Below, one piece after another: positions 21,998 to 30,444 of a stretch of DNA of 34,050 nucleotides. The stretch is from contig CAYQTL010000052.1 in the NCBI GenBank assembly GCA_964420405.1, forward strand, positions 1 to 34,050, given 5' to 3'. The DNA is from CAYQTL01 sp964420405. GTDB lineage: Bacteria; Acidobacteriota; Thermoanaerobaculia; Thermoanaerobaculales; Sulfomarinibacteraceae. Both the position numbers and the translations under genes were made by a program. Under the pieces are notes generated by a model that worked only from the letters and a program-made list of their open reading frames with translations, was not told the DNA's origin and did no database searches. The first letter of the stretch is position 1. The number at the start of each line of letters is the position of its first letter.

Positions 21998-23179
21998 GTG
22001 GACTTCGAGCTGACCGACGACCAGGTGGCGATCCGGGACATGGTGCGGGAGATGGCGCGCAACGAGATCGCGCCCCACTCGCTGGAGTGGGACGAGCGCC
22101 AGGAGTTCCCACGGGACGTGTTCGGCACACTCGGCGAGCTGGGTCTGCTCGGGATCCTCATCCCGGAGGAGTATGGCGGCGCCGGTCTCGGCTACGTGGA
22201 GTACGCGACGGTGCTCGAGGAGCTGGGCGCCGTGGACGGCGGCGTCTGCCTCTCGGTCGCGGCGCACAACTCGTTGTGTACCAACCACCTGTACCAGTTC
22301 GGGTCGGAGGATCTACGGCGTCGCTACGTCCCGAAGCTCGCCTCGGGAGAGTGGATCGGGGCGTGGGGGCTGACCGAGCCGGGGGCGGGGTCGGACGCGG
22401 GCGGTACCCGGACAACAGCCGTGCGCGACGGCGACGGGTGGGTGCTCAACGGGTCCAAGAACTTCATCACCCACGCCACGGTCGGGGACTGCTGCGTGGT
22501 GATGGCGCGGACCTCCCGCGAGGGAGGCCACCACGGCATCTCGGCGTTCTTCGTCCCGTTCGACCGCGACGGCGTGGCCCCGGGGAAGAAGGAGAACAAG
22601 CTCGGGATGCGCTGCTCGGACACCTCGTCGCTGGTGCTGGAGGACTGCCGGGTTCCGGCCGACCACCTTCTCGGCGAGGGAGGCGACGGCTTCGTCCAGG
22701 CGATGAAGATCCTCGACGGCGGCCGGATCTCGATCGCGGCGCTGTCGGTGGGCCTCGCCCGCGGCGCCCTCGACGCGGCCCTCGAGTACTCGACGGTGCG
22801 CGAGCAGTTCGGCCGTCAGCTGAGCTCGTTCCAGTCGATCCGGAACAAGATCGCCGACATGGCGACCGAGGTCGACGCGGCGCGGCTGCTGACGCTGCGC
22901 GCGGCGGTGCGCAAGGACGCCGGCAAGACCACCACCGTCGAGTCGTCGATGGCCAAGGTGTACGCCTCGGAGGTCGCCGTCAGGGTCGCCGAGGAGGCGA
23001 TCCAGATCCACGGCGGCTACGGCTACACCAAGGACTACCCGGTGGAGCGGCTGTGGCGCGACGCCAAGCTGTGCACGATCGGGGAGGGGACGTCGGAGAT
23101 CCAGCGGCTGGTGATCGGCCGCGAGCTGGTCAAGCGGCTGACGCCCCACGGGACCCACCAGGACCAGGCCCACGCCTGA
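21998..23179 (+). CDS. Acyl-CoA dehydrogenase
   Basis: A 393-residue FAD enzyme that oxidises acyl-CoA to enoyl-CoA and passes electrons to ETF. FAD-binding text GAWGLTEPGAGSDAGG (121-136) and the C-terminal IHGGYGYTKDYPVERLWRDA, then IGEGTSEIQR, are diagnostic. Glu363 in EGTSEI is the expected catalytic base of the short/medium- and short-branched-chain classes. GTG 21998 is set by GGGAGG 5 nt upstream. The downstream methylmalonyl-CoA epimerase gene starts 20 bp after the stop, so the substrate may be a short or branched acyl-CoA feeding propionyl-CoA. Chain-length specificity cannot be read reliably. Confidence 0.94.
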   Translation: MDFELTDDQVAIRDMVREMARNEIAPHSLEWDERQEFPRDVFGTLGELGLLGILIPEEYGGAGLGYVEYATVLEELGAVDGGVCLSVAAHNSLCTNHLYQFGSEDLRRRYVPKLASGEWIGAWGLTEPGAGSDAGGTRTTAVRDGDGWVLNGSKNFITHATVGDCCVVMARTSREGGHHGISAFFVPFDRDGVAPGKKENKLGMRCSDTSSLVLEDCRVPADHLLGEGGDGFVQAMKILDGGRISIAALSVGLARGALDAALEYSTVREQFGRQLSSFQSIRNKIADMATEVDAARLLTLRAAVRKDAGKTTTVESSMAKVYASEVAVRVAEEAIQIHGGYGYTKDYPVERLWRDAKLCTIGEGTSEIQRLVIGRELVKRLTPHGTHQDQAHA

Positions 23180-23198
23180 GCCCGAACGGAGAGTGGAC

Positions 23199-23606
23199 AT
23201 GTCCGAGCTCGAGCTCGACCACATCGGCATCGCGGTCGCGTCGATCGAAGACGGCGCGGCGTTCTACCGGGCCCTCGGCCTCGAGATGGAGGGCGTCGAG
23301 GAGGTTGCGGGGCAGAACGTGAAGGTCGGCTTCCTGCCGATCGGGGACACCCGGTTGGAGCTGCTCGAGCCGACCTCCCCCGACTCCCCGATCGCCGGCT
23401 TCCTCGACAAGCGGGGGCCCGGGCTGCACCACCTGTGCGTCCGGGTCGACGACATCCGGGCCGCCATGGCGCGGTTGCGCGAGCAGGGGTACCGGCTGCT
23501 GTCGGAGGAGCCCCAGGCCGGAGCGCACGGCTGCCTGGTGTGCTTCGTCCACCCCAAGTCCGCGGGCGGCGTGCTGCTGGAGCTGTCGCAGCCTCCCGAC
23601 GGCTGA
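23199..23606 (+). CDS. mce: Methylmalonyl-CoA epimerase
   Basis: A 135-residue VOC-fold enzyme that interconverts (R)- and (S)-methylmalonyl-CoA in the propionyl-CoA pathway. LDHIGIAVASIEDGAAFY at the N-terminus, GLHHLCVRVDDI in the middle and VLLELSQ at the end fit the family. His8, His78 and Glu128 have the spacing expected of metal ligands (50 residues between the latter two, as in the propionibacterial enzyme). ATG 23199 follows GGAG by 7 nt and lies 19 bp after the acyl-CoA dehydrogenase stop. The mutase subunits are not in the window. A generic glyoxalase is the alternative but less likely. Confidence 0.88.
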   Translation: MSELELDHIGIAVASIEDGAAFYRALGLEMEGVEEVAGQNVKVGFLPIGDTRLELLEPTSPDSPIAGFLDKRGPGLHHLCVRVDDIRAAMARLREQGYRLLSEEPQAGAHGCLVCFVHPKSAGGVLLELSQPPDG

Positions 23607-23692
23607 GGCGCTCTCTTTCCGCGTTCGTGCCTGCGTCCGTGCCCGACATCTCTGGGCCCCTGTGTCTCTGAGGTTCATGCTCGCTTCGATCC

Positions 23693-23846
23693 CGATCCCG
23701 ATCCCGATGGCGGGGTCAGGGTCCGCTCCGGGAGGACGGCGGTCTGCCCGCCGCCGTGGGATGGCGACCGTCCAGCACACGGCGGGGGATGAGCTCCCGA
23801 CCCTGCAGAGAAGGGCTGGACCTGACGGAAGGGGTCCATCCGGGCC
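23693..23846 (+). repeat. Dispersed ~155-bp intergenic element, copy B (plus orientation)
   Basis: Aligns with the minus strand of 11646-11802. It is bounded on the left by the period-6 array and on the right by ATCCGGGCC. It contains the CGGCGG...CCGCCG hairpin and a MATV-initiated frame that is colinear with copy A without indels for at least 30 codons. Confidence 0.65.
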
Positions 23847-24037
23847 CCGGCGAACGTCGCTGTCGCCGGCTTCCGACCACGCCGATCCCACCTGTTCGCA
23901 ACATAGGGTATCGGAGGCACGGACGCGGACACGGACGCGGGATCGTCCCGTCGGGATCGGGATCGGGATCGGGAACGGACACGCGGGCGCGGGGGGTACA
24001 CCACCGGGTGCCGGTGGGACTCCGCTGTCGCCCGGGC

Positions 24038-24043
24038 TACACT
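24038..24043 (+). promoter_or_regulatory. -10 element of the conserved small protein/VWA operon
   Basis: TACACT followed by GAGCGG (6 nt) and GTG 24050, no Shine-Dalgarno. Predicted leaderless GTG start. Confidence 0.55.
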
Positions 24044-24049
24044 GAGCGG

Positions 24050-24394
24050 GTGACGACGATCGAGACGGGATCGGTGGTCATCGTGCACTGCGCCTCGCCG
24101 CGCGAGAAGCTGTGGGGGCTGCTGGTCCGGATCGACGGCGTCGGGGCGGTGGTGCGGGGGATGGACCTGAGCTCCGTGGAGGACTGGATCCGCCAGGAGG
24201 CGCGCCGCGAGCCGCCGTCGATCGGACCGACCACGTTCCTGGTGCCGACCCATCGCCTGGTGCGGGTCGACCTCGACGAGAGCGGGCCGATGGTGGAGGG
24301 GTACGCCGACCGCTACCGCGACCTGTGCGGGCGCGACGTCCGGACGGCCCTGACCCGCGAGCCGGGCCTGTCGGCCGACGGGCTGCCGGCATGA
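24050..24394 (+). CDS. Conserved hypothetical protein, partner of VWA protein
   Basis: A 114-residue cytoplasmic protein without signal peptide or recognised domain name. It starts GSVVIVHCASPREKLWGLLV, continues VVRGMDLSSVEDWIRQEARR, then IGPTTFLVPTHRLVRVDLDE and ends in a helical tail. This pattern (a short beta-rich RNA-or-ligand-binding-like core followed by a DLDE motif) is reminiscent of small proteins seen in Acidobacteriota, from memory and not searched. GTG 24050 lies 6 nt after TACACT. The stop overlaps the VWA start as ATGA (24391-24394), so the two proteins are translationally coupled. Confidence 0.7.
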   Translation: MTTIETGSVVIVHCASPREKLWGLLVRIDGVGAVVRGMDLSSVEDWIRQEARREPPSIGPTTFLVPTHRLVRVDLDESGPMVEGYADRYRDLCGRDVRTALTREPGLSADGLPA

Positions 24395-25290
24395 GGACGC
24401 CGCTCCGCATCGCGGCGGCCGCGGCCCTGGTCGCGGTCGCGGCGGGGATCGGCGTCGGCCAGGAGTACCGCGGCGAGGTGTCGGTGGAGGCGGTGGTCGC
24501 CCCCGTCACGGTCCGCACCGAGTCGGGCCGGGTCGTGTCGGACGTGCCGCGGAGCCGGTTCCACCTGTTCGTGGACGGCCACGAGGTGCCGATCCGCGAC
24601 CTCCACCGGGAGGCCGACCTGCCGCTGTCCCTCGGCTTCGTGGTCGACACCTCGGGCTCCATGGCCGGCCGCAAGATCGCGGCGTGCCGCGGCGTGATGA
24701 TGGCGTTCCTCGACGAGCGCCGACCGGAGGACGAGCTGTCGCTGTGGACGTTCGGCGACGACCGCGTGATGGAGCGGTTCCCGTTCGGGATGGGCTGGTA
24801 CCTGCTGCCCCGTGTGCTGGAGACCCTGCGTCCCTGGAGCACCACCGCCCTGTACGACATGATGCTGCGGATCCCGGACGTGATGGAGCGGGCGACCCAT
24901 CCCCGGCGCGCGGCGATCCTGCTCACCGACGGCGTCGACAACGCGTCGGGGCTCTCCCCGGCGGACGCGACCGCCATCGCGCAGCAGCTGCGGACCCCGA
25001 TCTACTCGGTGGGGATCGAGCCTCCCCCCGCGCCGGCGGGCACCGCCGGGCCGTCCTACGAGGACGTGCTCGAGCTGATCGCGGACTCCTCCGGGGGCAT
25101 CTACCGCCGCGTGCCGCGGGCCGAGGAGATGCCCGGTCTGGCGCGCACCCTCCTCGAGGAGCTGTCGTCGCGGTTCATCGTCACCTTCACCACCTCCGGT
25201 GTCGGCCACCGCAAGTGGCGTCCGCTCGAGGTCCGGGTCGACGGCTACCGGGCGACGACCCGCGCGGGCTACCACGGGACGCTGCCGTAG
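24391..25290 (+). CDS. Secreted VWFA-related protein
   Basis: A 299-residue protein with an N-terminal signal segment (residues ~5-23, Ala-rich). The von Willebrand factor A domain has a MIDAS motif DTSGSM at 86-91, STTALYD as the threonine element, and AAILLTDGVDN. The architecture, an N-terminal beta segment (VEAVVAPVTVRTESGRVV, LFVDGHEVPI) followed by VWA, is that of the acidobacterial VWFA-related family (TIGR03436-like). The function of that family is unknown; metal-dependent protein binding at the cell surface is the reasonable expectation. It is coupled to the preceding gene by a 4-bp overlap. Confidence 0.88.
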   Translation: MRTPLRIAAAAALVAVAAGIGVGQEYRGEVSVEAVVAPVTVRTESGRVVSDVPRSRFHLFVDGHEVPIRDLHREADLPLSLGFVVDTSGSMAGRKIAACRGVMMAFLDERRPEDELSLWTFGDDRVMERFPFGMGWYLLPRVLETLRPWSTTALYDMMLRIPDVMERATHPRRAAILLTDGVDNASGLSPADATAIAQQLRTPIYSVGIEPPPAPAGTAGPSYEDVLELIADSSGGIYRRVPRAEEMPGLARTLLEELSSRFIVTFTTSGVGHRKWRPLEVRVDGYRATTRAGYHGTLP

Positions 25291-25596
25291 GGAGAGGCCC
25301 GGCCGCCGCGAGACGTCGGCCGGGAGGGAGCTCCGAGGGGAGAGAGGTGCCGTCGCGAACGGCCGCCGCTCGACCCGCCCTCCGACCAGGGTCCTCCCCA
25401 GGCCGTCGTCGGTGGTCGTCGGTCGCCCGGCGCGATCCATCTGTGACGCTCTCACGTGCCGCTCCTCTGCTGCTGGGTATGACCGGTACCTCCGCGTCGG
25501 AGGAAGCGAGGATGTCAGCGGCGGGCGTGTGGAAGGTGTACGTCGGGCGAGTCGGGTGATATCTTCGTGACACAATCTCGTGGGGAGGTCGATGGC
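25291..25596. other. 306-bp intergenic region
   Basis: Begins with the 25298-25324 hairpin downstream of the VWA gene. A possible -10 (TATCTT, 25560-25565) lies near its right end and a strong GGGGAGG ribosome-binding site (25582-25588) precedes the next start. No gene is supported between. Confidence 0.5.
25298..25324 (+). terminator. Hairpin downstream of the VWA gene
   Basis: CCCGGCCG (25298-25305) pairs with CGGCCGGG (25317-25324) around an 11-nt loop, 7 bp after the stop codon. There is no T-tract. Confidence 0.5.
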
Positions 25597-25941
25597 ATGT
25601 CAGAACCGGCACCGGTCACTATCCAATACGACGACGAGATCAAGGTGACTCCGGAGACGGTGGAGCTGTACTACGACGAGGAGCAGGGCCCGGATCAGGT
25701 CAAGTGGACCATCGAGAGCGCGCCCCCGGGGACGGTGGCGGTGGTGATCCGTCAGACGGGGGTCCAGGCGGTCGAGCAGATTCTCCCGGGCCAGCCGGAG
25801 AACGGCAAGATGGTGGTGTGGGGGCTCGAGAACACCCGCCAGGAGGTCCTTGCCAAGTACGAGGTCAAGTTCCTCAACAACCGTGGGGGGACGCTGGCGG
25901 AGGTGGACCCGTACATCCGGAACCTCCCGAAGAAGACCTGA
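25597..25941 (+). CDS. Small acidic beta-rich hypothetical protein
   Basis: A 114-residue protein, no signal peptide, no recognised family. The sequence alternates strands and turns (VTIQYDDEIKVTPETVELYY, VKWTIESAPPGTVAVVI, KMVVWGLENT, KYEVKFLNN), suggesting an immunoglobulin-like beta-sandwich. Acidic N-terminal half. ATG 25597 is chosen because GGGGAGG lies 8 nt upstream. A GTG at 25567 would add ten residues but sits inside the likely promoter. It is monocistronic and converges with the kinase gene. Confidence 0.65.
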   Translation: MSEPAPVTIQYDDEIKVTPETVELYYDEEQGPDQVKWTIESAPPGTVAVVIRQTGVQAVEQILPGQPENGKMVVWGLENTRQEVLAKYEVKFLNNRGGTLAEVDPYIRNLPKKT

Positions 25942-25948
25942 GGGCCAG

Positions 25949-25979
25949 CGGCCACCTCGGCGGCACCTTCCCGTGGCCG
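25949..25979. terminator. Weak hairpin between convergent genes
   Basis: CGGCCAC (25949-25955) pairs with GTGGCCG (25973-25979) around a 17-nt loop, just after the small acidic protein gene. Weak and without a T-tract. The remaining ~140 bp up to the kinase stop show nothing else recognisable. Confidence 0.3.
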
Positions 25980-26121
25980 TCAGAGTGGGCCTCCGGTGGA
26001 CCCGCGGGCGTTGGCCGTCCCGCCCTCTCGTGACTCCACCCGACGGGCGGTGTCGACGACCCGGGGTGGTTCGCCCAGCTCGCACGCCCTGTGCTCGAGG
26101 TCGAGCCGGCGCGGCCCGGGC

Positions 26122-28650
26122 TCACGGCGATGCGGCGATGGCGTCGAGGTCGTCGCGGATGACGTCGAACCACGGCAGCCCGAACCACCGCGGATCGTAG
26201 CCGAGCTCCAGCGCCCGCTCGGCGGCGGAGACGGCCGAGGCCCGCTCGCCGAGGAGGGCGTGGACCACCGCGGCCGTGTAGTGGGTCTCCGCACTGTCGG
26301 GCGCCGCCCGGACGACCTCCCGGATCGCGTCCGCCGCCTCCCGCTCCCGCCCGAGGTGGGCGTGGATCATCGCGGCGAGCGACCGTCCGACGATCGGGTT
26401 CGTCGGGTCGACCCGCTTCGCGTCGGCGAGCGCCTGCTCGAACCACTTCCGGGCCTCGGCGTGGTCACCGAGCACCGCGTAGCACTCGCCGAGGTTGAAC
26501 TGGACGCTGGGCTCGTCCGGCGCGTGGCGCAGCGAGGTCTGGTAGGCCTCGATCGCGCCCTCGAAGTCGCGCACCACGAAGCGGGCGGTGCCGAGGTTGG
26601 TGTAGGTGACCGAGTGCGGCTCGAGGGCCGCCAGCCGCTCGTACATCTCCACCGCGATCGCCGGGTCGCCGATCATCAGCTCGAGCTGCGCCAGCTTGCC
26701 GAGCATGTCGACGCTCTCGGGAGCCCGCTCGAGCCCTTCCTGCAGCAGCAGCCGTGCCTCGTCGGCGTTGCCGGCGTACATCTCCGCCTCGGCGGCGGCG
26801 TAGAGGTTGTTGAGGGACGGCCGCACCGCCACCAGCCGGCGGTACAGCTCGACGGCGTCCGTCGTCCGGCCCTCCGACCGCAGCAGCCACGCCCGCAACC
26901 GGAGCAGCCGGCTCGAGCCCGGCTGGAGCTCGGCGAGGCGGCCGAGATGTCTGCGGGCGGTGTCGAGCTCGTTGGCGGTGAGGGCCAGCGTGATCGCCGC
27001 GTTGAGCGTGCGCGGGTCCTCGGGCGCGATGTCGAGGGCGCGCTCGACCGCGTCGGTGGCGAGCTCCAGGTAGCGCTCCTCGGTGCTCGCCTCGAACTGC
27101 CATCGGGCCAGGGACGCCTCCTCGAGGTGGGCCTCGAGGAACCCGGGATCGTCGCGACGGATCGCTGCGAGACGCTCCAGGAGGTCGTCGCGGCTCGCCT
27201 CGGGCCCGGGGTTCTCCACGAGCATCTTGACCTCGAGGTACTCCCGGAACAGGAGCGGGTCGACCGGCGGAACGATCGTGCCGCGGACGACGTCACGGTC
27301 GCTCCACGACCGCTGCAGCTCCGATGCCACCGCTCTCGAAAGCACCTGGAGGTTGTCGGACGGGACCTCGAGCGGCTCGCCGCTCCAGATCACCGCGCCC
27401 GACGGATCGGTCCGGCGCACCGTCACCCGGCAGGCGCTCGCGCAGTCCGCGACGGACGTGACGAGGACCTCGTCGGCCGCGACCCGGCGTGCGACCTCGC
27501 GGACGCTCCCGCCCGCGTCGCGCATCTCCAGCGGGTCGATCGCGACCAGGCCCTCGATCGCGGAGATGGTCTCCAAGGCTGCCGTCTCGACCGCAGTCGA
27601 CGCCAGCGCCGCCTGCTCGGGGCTGGACCCCTCCTCGATCAGCGGTCGCATCACCGCGACCGACACGGTCGGAGGCTCGGGCCACAGCTGCCACGCCGCG
27701 ACCGCGGCGACCGCCACGAGGGCCGTCGCCGCCCCGGCGAGGAGCAGACGGCGCCGGCGGCGGGGTCGCCGGTGGGCGTAGGTCATCGTCAGCCGCGAGG
27801 ACCCCGAGAGAGACAGGGATCCCGACGCCCACGCCCGGGCCACCTCGTCGAGCGCCCCGGCGACGTCGGCGGCATGCTGCGGCCGGTCTGCCGGCTTCTT
27901 GGCGAGCAGCCGCTCGGTCAGCTCCGCCAGCTCGGCGGGGACGCCCGGGGCGAGCTTGAGGACCGGATCCGGCTGGTGGAAGACGACCCGGCGCATCGTC
28001 TCCATGTTCGACGGCACCGCGAACGGGTGGGTGCCGGTGAGCATCTGGTACAGCAGCGAGCCGAGCGAGAACAGGTCCGAGCGGTGGTCCACCTGCCGTC
28101 CCTCGGCCTGCTCCGGCGACATCGCCCGACTCGTGCCCATCACGACGCCCTCGAGGGTGAGGGTGTCGTCGCGGTCGTCCAGGTACCGCTTGGCGAGGCC
28201 GAAGTCGAGGATCTTCACGCGCAGGTCGTCGGTGACGACGATGTTCTCGGCCTTCAGATCGCGGTGCACGATCCCCTTGGCGTGGGCGGTGGCGAGGCCG
28301 GCCGCGATCTGGTGGGCGATGCCGACCGCCACCTCCGTGGCGAGGGCGCCCGGCTCGAGCCACTGCGACAGGGAGCGGCCCTGCACCAGCTCCATCACCA
28401 CGTGGTCGCGGCCCTCGTCGGTGACGATGTCGAAAACCTGGGCGACAGCGGGATGGCTCAGGGACGCGACGGCGCGGGCCTCCCGCCGCAGGCGCTCCCG
28501 CCGCTCGGGGGACAGCTCCTTGGTCTCGAGGATCGTCTTGATCGCCACCCAACGCTCGAGCCGCCCGTCCCAGGCGCGGTAGACCTCACCCATCCCCCCC
28601 GCGCCCAGGCGTTCCGCGACCTCGTAGGGACCGATCCGCCGGGACTGCAC
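26122..28650 (-). CDS. Membrane Ser/Thr protein kinase with C-terminal TPR repeats
   Basis: An 842-residue Hanks-type kinase. The catalytic domain (8-265) shows the Gly loop LGAGGMGEVY, Lys38 in VAIK, HRDLKAEN (129-136) and DFG (149-151). A basic stretch leads into one transmembrane helix (~301-321). The outer half (~325-840) has a receptor-like segment and then TPR repeats (for example VTYTNLGTARFVVRDFEGAI). In the activation segment the usual GTPxYMSPEQ reads GTSRAMSPEQ, an atypical P+1 loop. GTG 28650 lies 6 nt after TACAAT with no Shine-Dalgarno. It follows cydC by 42 bp on the same strand but has its own -10. It could phosphorylate partners of the FHA regulator; that is inference. Confidence 0.92.
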   Translation of the reverse strand: MQSRRIGPYEVAERLGAGGMGEVYRAWDGRLERWVAIKTILETKELSPERRERLRREARAVASLSHPAVAQVFDIVTDEGRDHVVMELVQGRSLSQWLEPGALATEVAVGIAHQIAAGLATAHAKGIVHRDLKAENIVVTDDLRVKILDFGLAKRYLDDRDDTLTLEGVVMGTSRAMSPEQAEGRQVDHRSDLFSLGSLLYQMLTGTHPFAVPSNMETMRRVVFHQPDPVLKLAPGVPAELAELTERLLAKKPADRPQHAADVAGALDEVARAWASGSLSLSGSSRLTMTYAHRRPRRRRRLLLAGAATALVAVAAVAAWQLWPEPPTVSVAVMRPLIEEGSSPEQAALASTAVETAALETISAIEGLVAIDPLEMRDAGGSVREVARRVAADEVLVTSVADCASACRVTVRRTDPSGAVIWSGEPLEVPSDNLQVLSRAVASELQRSWSDRDVVRGTIVPPVDPLLFREYLEVKMLVENPGPEASRDDLLERLAAIRRDDPGFLEAHLEEASLARWQFEASTEERYLELATDAVERALDIAPEDPRTLNAAITLALTANELDTARRHLGRLAELQPGSSRLLRLRAWLLRSEGRTTDAVELYRRLVAVRPSLNNLYAAAEAEMYAGNADEARLLLQEGLERAPESVDMLGKLAQLELMIGDPAIAVEMYERLAALEPHSVTYTNLGTARFVVRDFEGAIEAYQTSLRHAPDEPSVQFNLGECYAVLGDHAEARKWFEQALADAKRVDPTNPIVGRSLAAMIHAHLGREREAADAIREVVRAAPDSAETHYTAAVVHALLGERASAVSAAERALELGYDPRWFGLPWFDVIRDDLDAIAASP

Positions 28651-28656
28651 CGCCCG

Positions 28657-28662
28657 ATTGTA
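28657..28662 (-). promoter_or_regulatory. -10 element of the Ser/Thr kinase gene
   Basis: TACAAT on the minus strand, then CGGGCG (6 nt), then GTG 28650. It lies in the 42-bp gap after cydC. Predicted leaderless GTG start. Confidence 0.6.
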
Positions 28663-28692
28663 CGCTGACCGCGGCCGCCGTTGGGAACAGGA

Positions 28693-30444
28693 TCAGCCTC
28701 CGATCCGCGAGCCCACGAGCCGCCGCCATCGGGCGTAGCGTCCGTCCCCTCGGGCGAGCGCCGAGGCCTCGCCGGCCTCGGCGATGGATCCGCGATCCAG
28801 CAGCGCGACCCGTCCGATCCGCTCGGCCACCCGCAGGCGGTGGGTGATGACCACCGCCGTCCGGCCCTCGAACAGCTCGAGCAGGCCGTCGAGGACATCC
28901 GACTCGGTCGCCGGATCGAGGTGGGCGGTGGGCTCGTCCAGCACCACCACCGCGGGATCGGCGAGCCACGTGCGGGCGATCTCGAGACGCCGGCGCTCGC
29001 CGCCGGACAGGGTCGCCCCGTGCTCGCCGATCCAGCTGTCGAGACCGGCGGGCAACCCCTCGAGGAGGCCGCCGAGCCCCGCAGCCCGGCATGCGTCGGC
29101 GAGCCGGTCGTCGTCCGCCTCGGGGGCCGCCAGCAGGAGGTTGTCGCGTAGACTGCCGGCGAACAGGCGGGTGGACTGACCCAGTACCACCACCGTCCGC
29201 CGCAGCGCCTCCAGGCGCCACCGCCGGACGTCGACGCCGGCCACCTCGACCACCCCCTTCTCGGGGTCCCACGCCCGTGCCAGCAGGCGTGCAACCGTCG
29301 ACTTGCCGGCGCCGCTCGGTCCGAGGATGGCCACCCTCGAGCCGGCGTCGACCTCCAGGGTGAACCCGTCCAGAGCCGGTCTCGCGGCGCCGGGGTAGGT
29401 GAAGCGGACGCCGCGCAGCACGGCGGCCACGGGGTGGCCGGTGGGCCGGAGGGGCGCGACGACCTCCGGCGAAGAGGGCTCGGTGACCGCAGGCGGCATC
29501 GAGACCACCTCCAGCACCCTGCCGGCCGCGGCCTCCTGTCGCTCGAGCGCGGCGGCCGCCGCCGGCAGCGGCTCGAGCGCCTCGAAGCCGGCGAGAGCCA
29601 CCAGCGCCGCGACCGCCAGTCCGACGCCGTCGATCGACCCGTCGGCGATCCGCGGCAGGCCGAGCGCGACCAGCAGCCAGGGGGTCCCGTGGGCCAGGAG
29701 CTGGACCGCGGCGCCGCCGAGGGCCGCGACATCCGTCCGTCGCAGCTCCGCCGCCGAGCGACGGTCGGCCAGCCCGCGCAGCAGCTCCAGGCGGTCGTCG
29801 GCCCGCCGCCAGGCGACCAGCTCCGCGATCGCCTGCACGGTGTCGACCGTGGCCGTCGTCAGCTCGGCACCCGCCGTCGCCGCGTGACGGCCCGGGCGCC
29901 GGGCGGCCGCGAGCACCGCCACGGGCACGCCCACCGCCGCCACCAGGAGCACCGCCGCCGCAGCAGCCCCGAGACCGGGATCCACCGCGCCGACCACCAC
30001 CGCCACGCCCAGCACGGTGGCGGCCGCCACCGCGGGCGGCGACAGCCCACGCACCGTCAGCTGCTCAAGGGACTCCACGTCGCCGACCACCCGTGCGAGC
30101 AGGTCGGCCGAGCGCAGCTCGACCATCCGACCCGGAGCCAGCGGCTCGAGGCGGTCGAGCAGCCAGCCCCGCAGGCGCTCGAGCAGCTCCAGTGCGAGGT
30201 GGTGGGATGCGAGCCGCTCCGCGTAGCGGGCCACCGCCCGTACCAGCCCGAAGAAGCGGACGCCGACGATGGCGATCTGCAGCCTCGAGAGAGGCGGCAT
30301 CAGGGCGGCGGTGGTGATCAGCCACCCGGCGGCACCCATCAGGCCGACCGCCGCCGCCACGGTGGCGGTGCCGAGGGCGACCGACAGCGCGAGCCAGCCA
30401 CCGAGACCGACCGCGGCCGGCGCGAGCGCCCGCAGGGCCCTCAT
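28693..30444 (-). CDS. cydC: ABC exporter subunit CydC
   Basis: A 583-residue fused membrane/ATPase subunit. The N-terminal membrane domain (~1-290) has LMGAAGWLITTAALMPPLSR and the CydC-typical RFFGLVRAVARYAERLASHH (63-82). The nucleotide-binding domain has Walker A GPSGAGKST (375-383), signature LSGGERRR and Walker B VVVLDEPTAHLD. With CydD it forms the inner-membrane exporter linked to cysteine/glutathione export and haem handling, needed for cytochrome bd assembly. The start ATG 30444 overlaps the cydD stop by 4 bp (ATGA). No cydAB genes are in the window. Confidence 0.9.
   Translation of the reverse strand: MRALRALAPAAVGLGGWLALSVALGTATVAAAVGLMGAAGWLITTAALMPPLSRLQIAIVGVRFFGLVRAVARYAERLASHHLALELLERLRGWLLDRLEPLAPGRMVELRSADLLARVVGDVESLEQLTVRGLSPPAVAAATVLGVAVVVGAVDPGLGAAAAAVLLVAAVGVPVAVLAAARRPGRHAATAGAELTTATVDTVQAIAELVAWRRADDRLELLRGLADRRSAAELRRTDVAALGGAAVQLLAHGTPWLLVALGLPRIADGSIDGVGLAVAALVALAGFEALEPLPAAAAALERQEAAAGRVLEVVSMPPAVTEPSSPEVVAPLRPTGHPVAAVLRGVRFTYPGAARPALDGFTLEVDAGSRVAILGPSGAGKSTVARLLARAWDPEKGVVEVAGVDVRRWRLEALRRTVVVLGQSTRLFAGSLRDNLLLAAPEADDDRLADACRAAGLGGLLEGLPAGLDSWIGEHGATLSGGERRRLEIARTWLADPAVVVLDEPTAHLDPATESDVLDGLLELFEGRTAVVITHRLRVAERIGRVALLDRGSIAEAGEASALARGDGRYARWRRLVGSRIGG

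Larger units (their letters stand above)
23607..24049. other. 443-bp intergenic region with repeat element copy B and period-6 arrays
   Basis: Holds a CCCGAT array (23687-23709), the ~155-bp element copy B, a GGACGC/GGACAC hexamer run (~23919-23940) and a GGGATC array (~23952-23977). The -10 of the next gene is at 24038-24043. A plus-strand open frame crosses the region but is composed of the repeats and has no start signal. Confidence 0.6.

Noticed and set aside
23662..24045. Protein-coding gene across the 23.6-24.0 kb repeats
   Set aside because: The translation is made of the repeat element and period-6 arrays (PIPIPI and GIGIGIG runs), with no ribosome-binding site. The same frame in the other copy is not under evident protein constraint.
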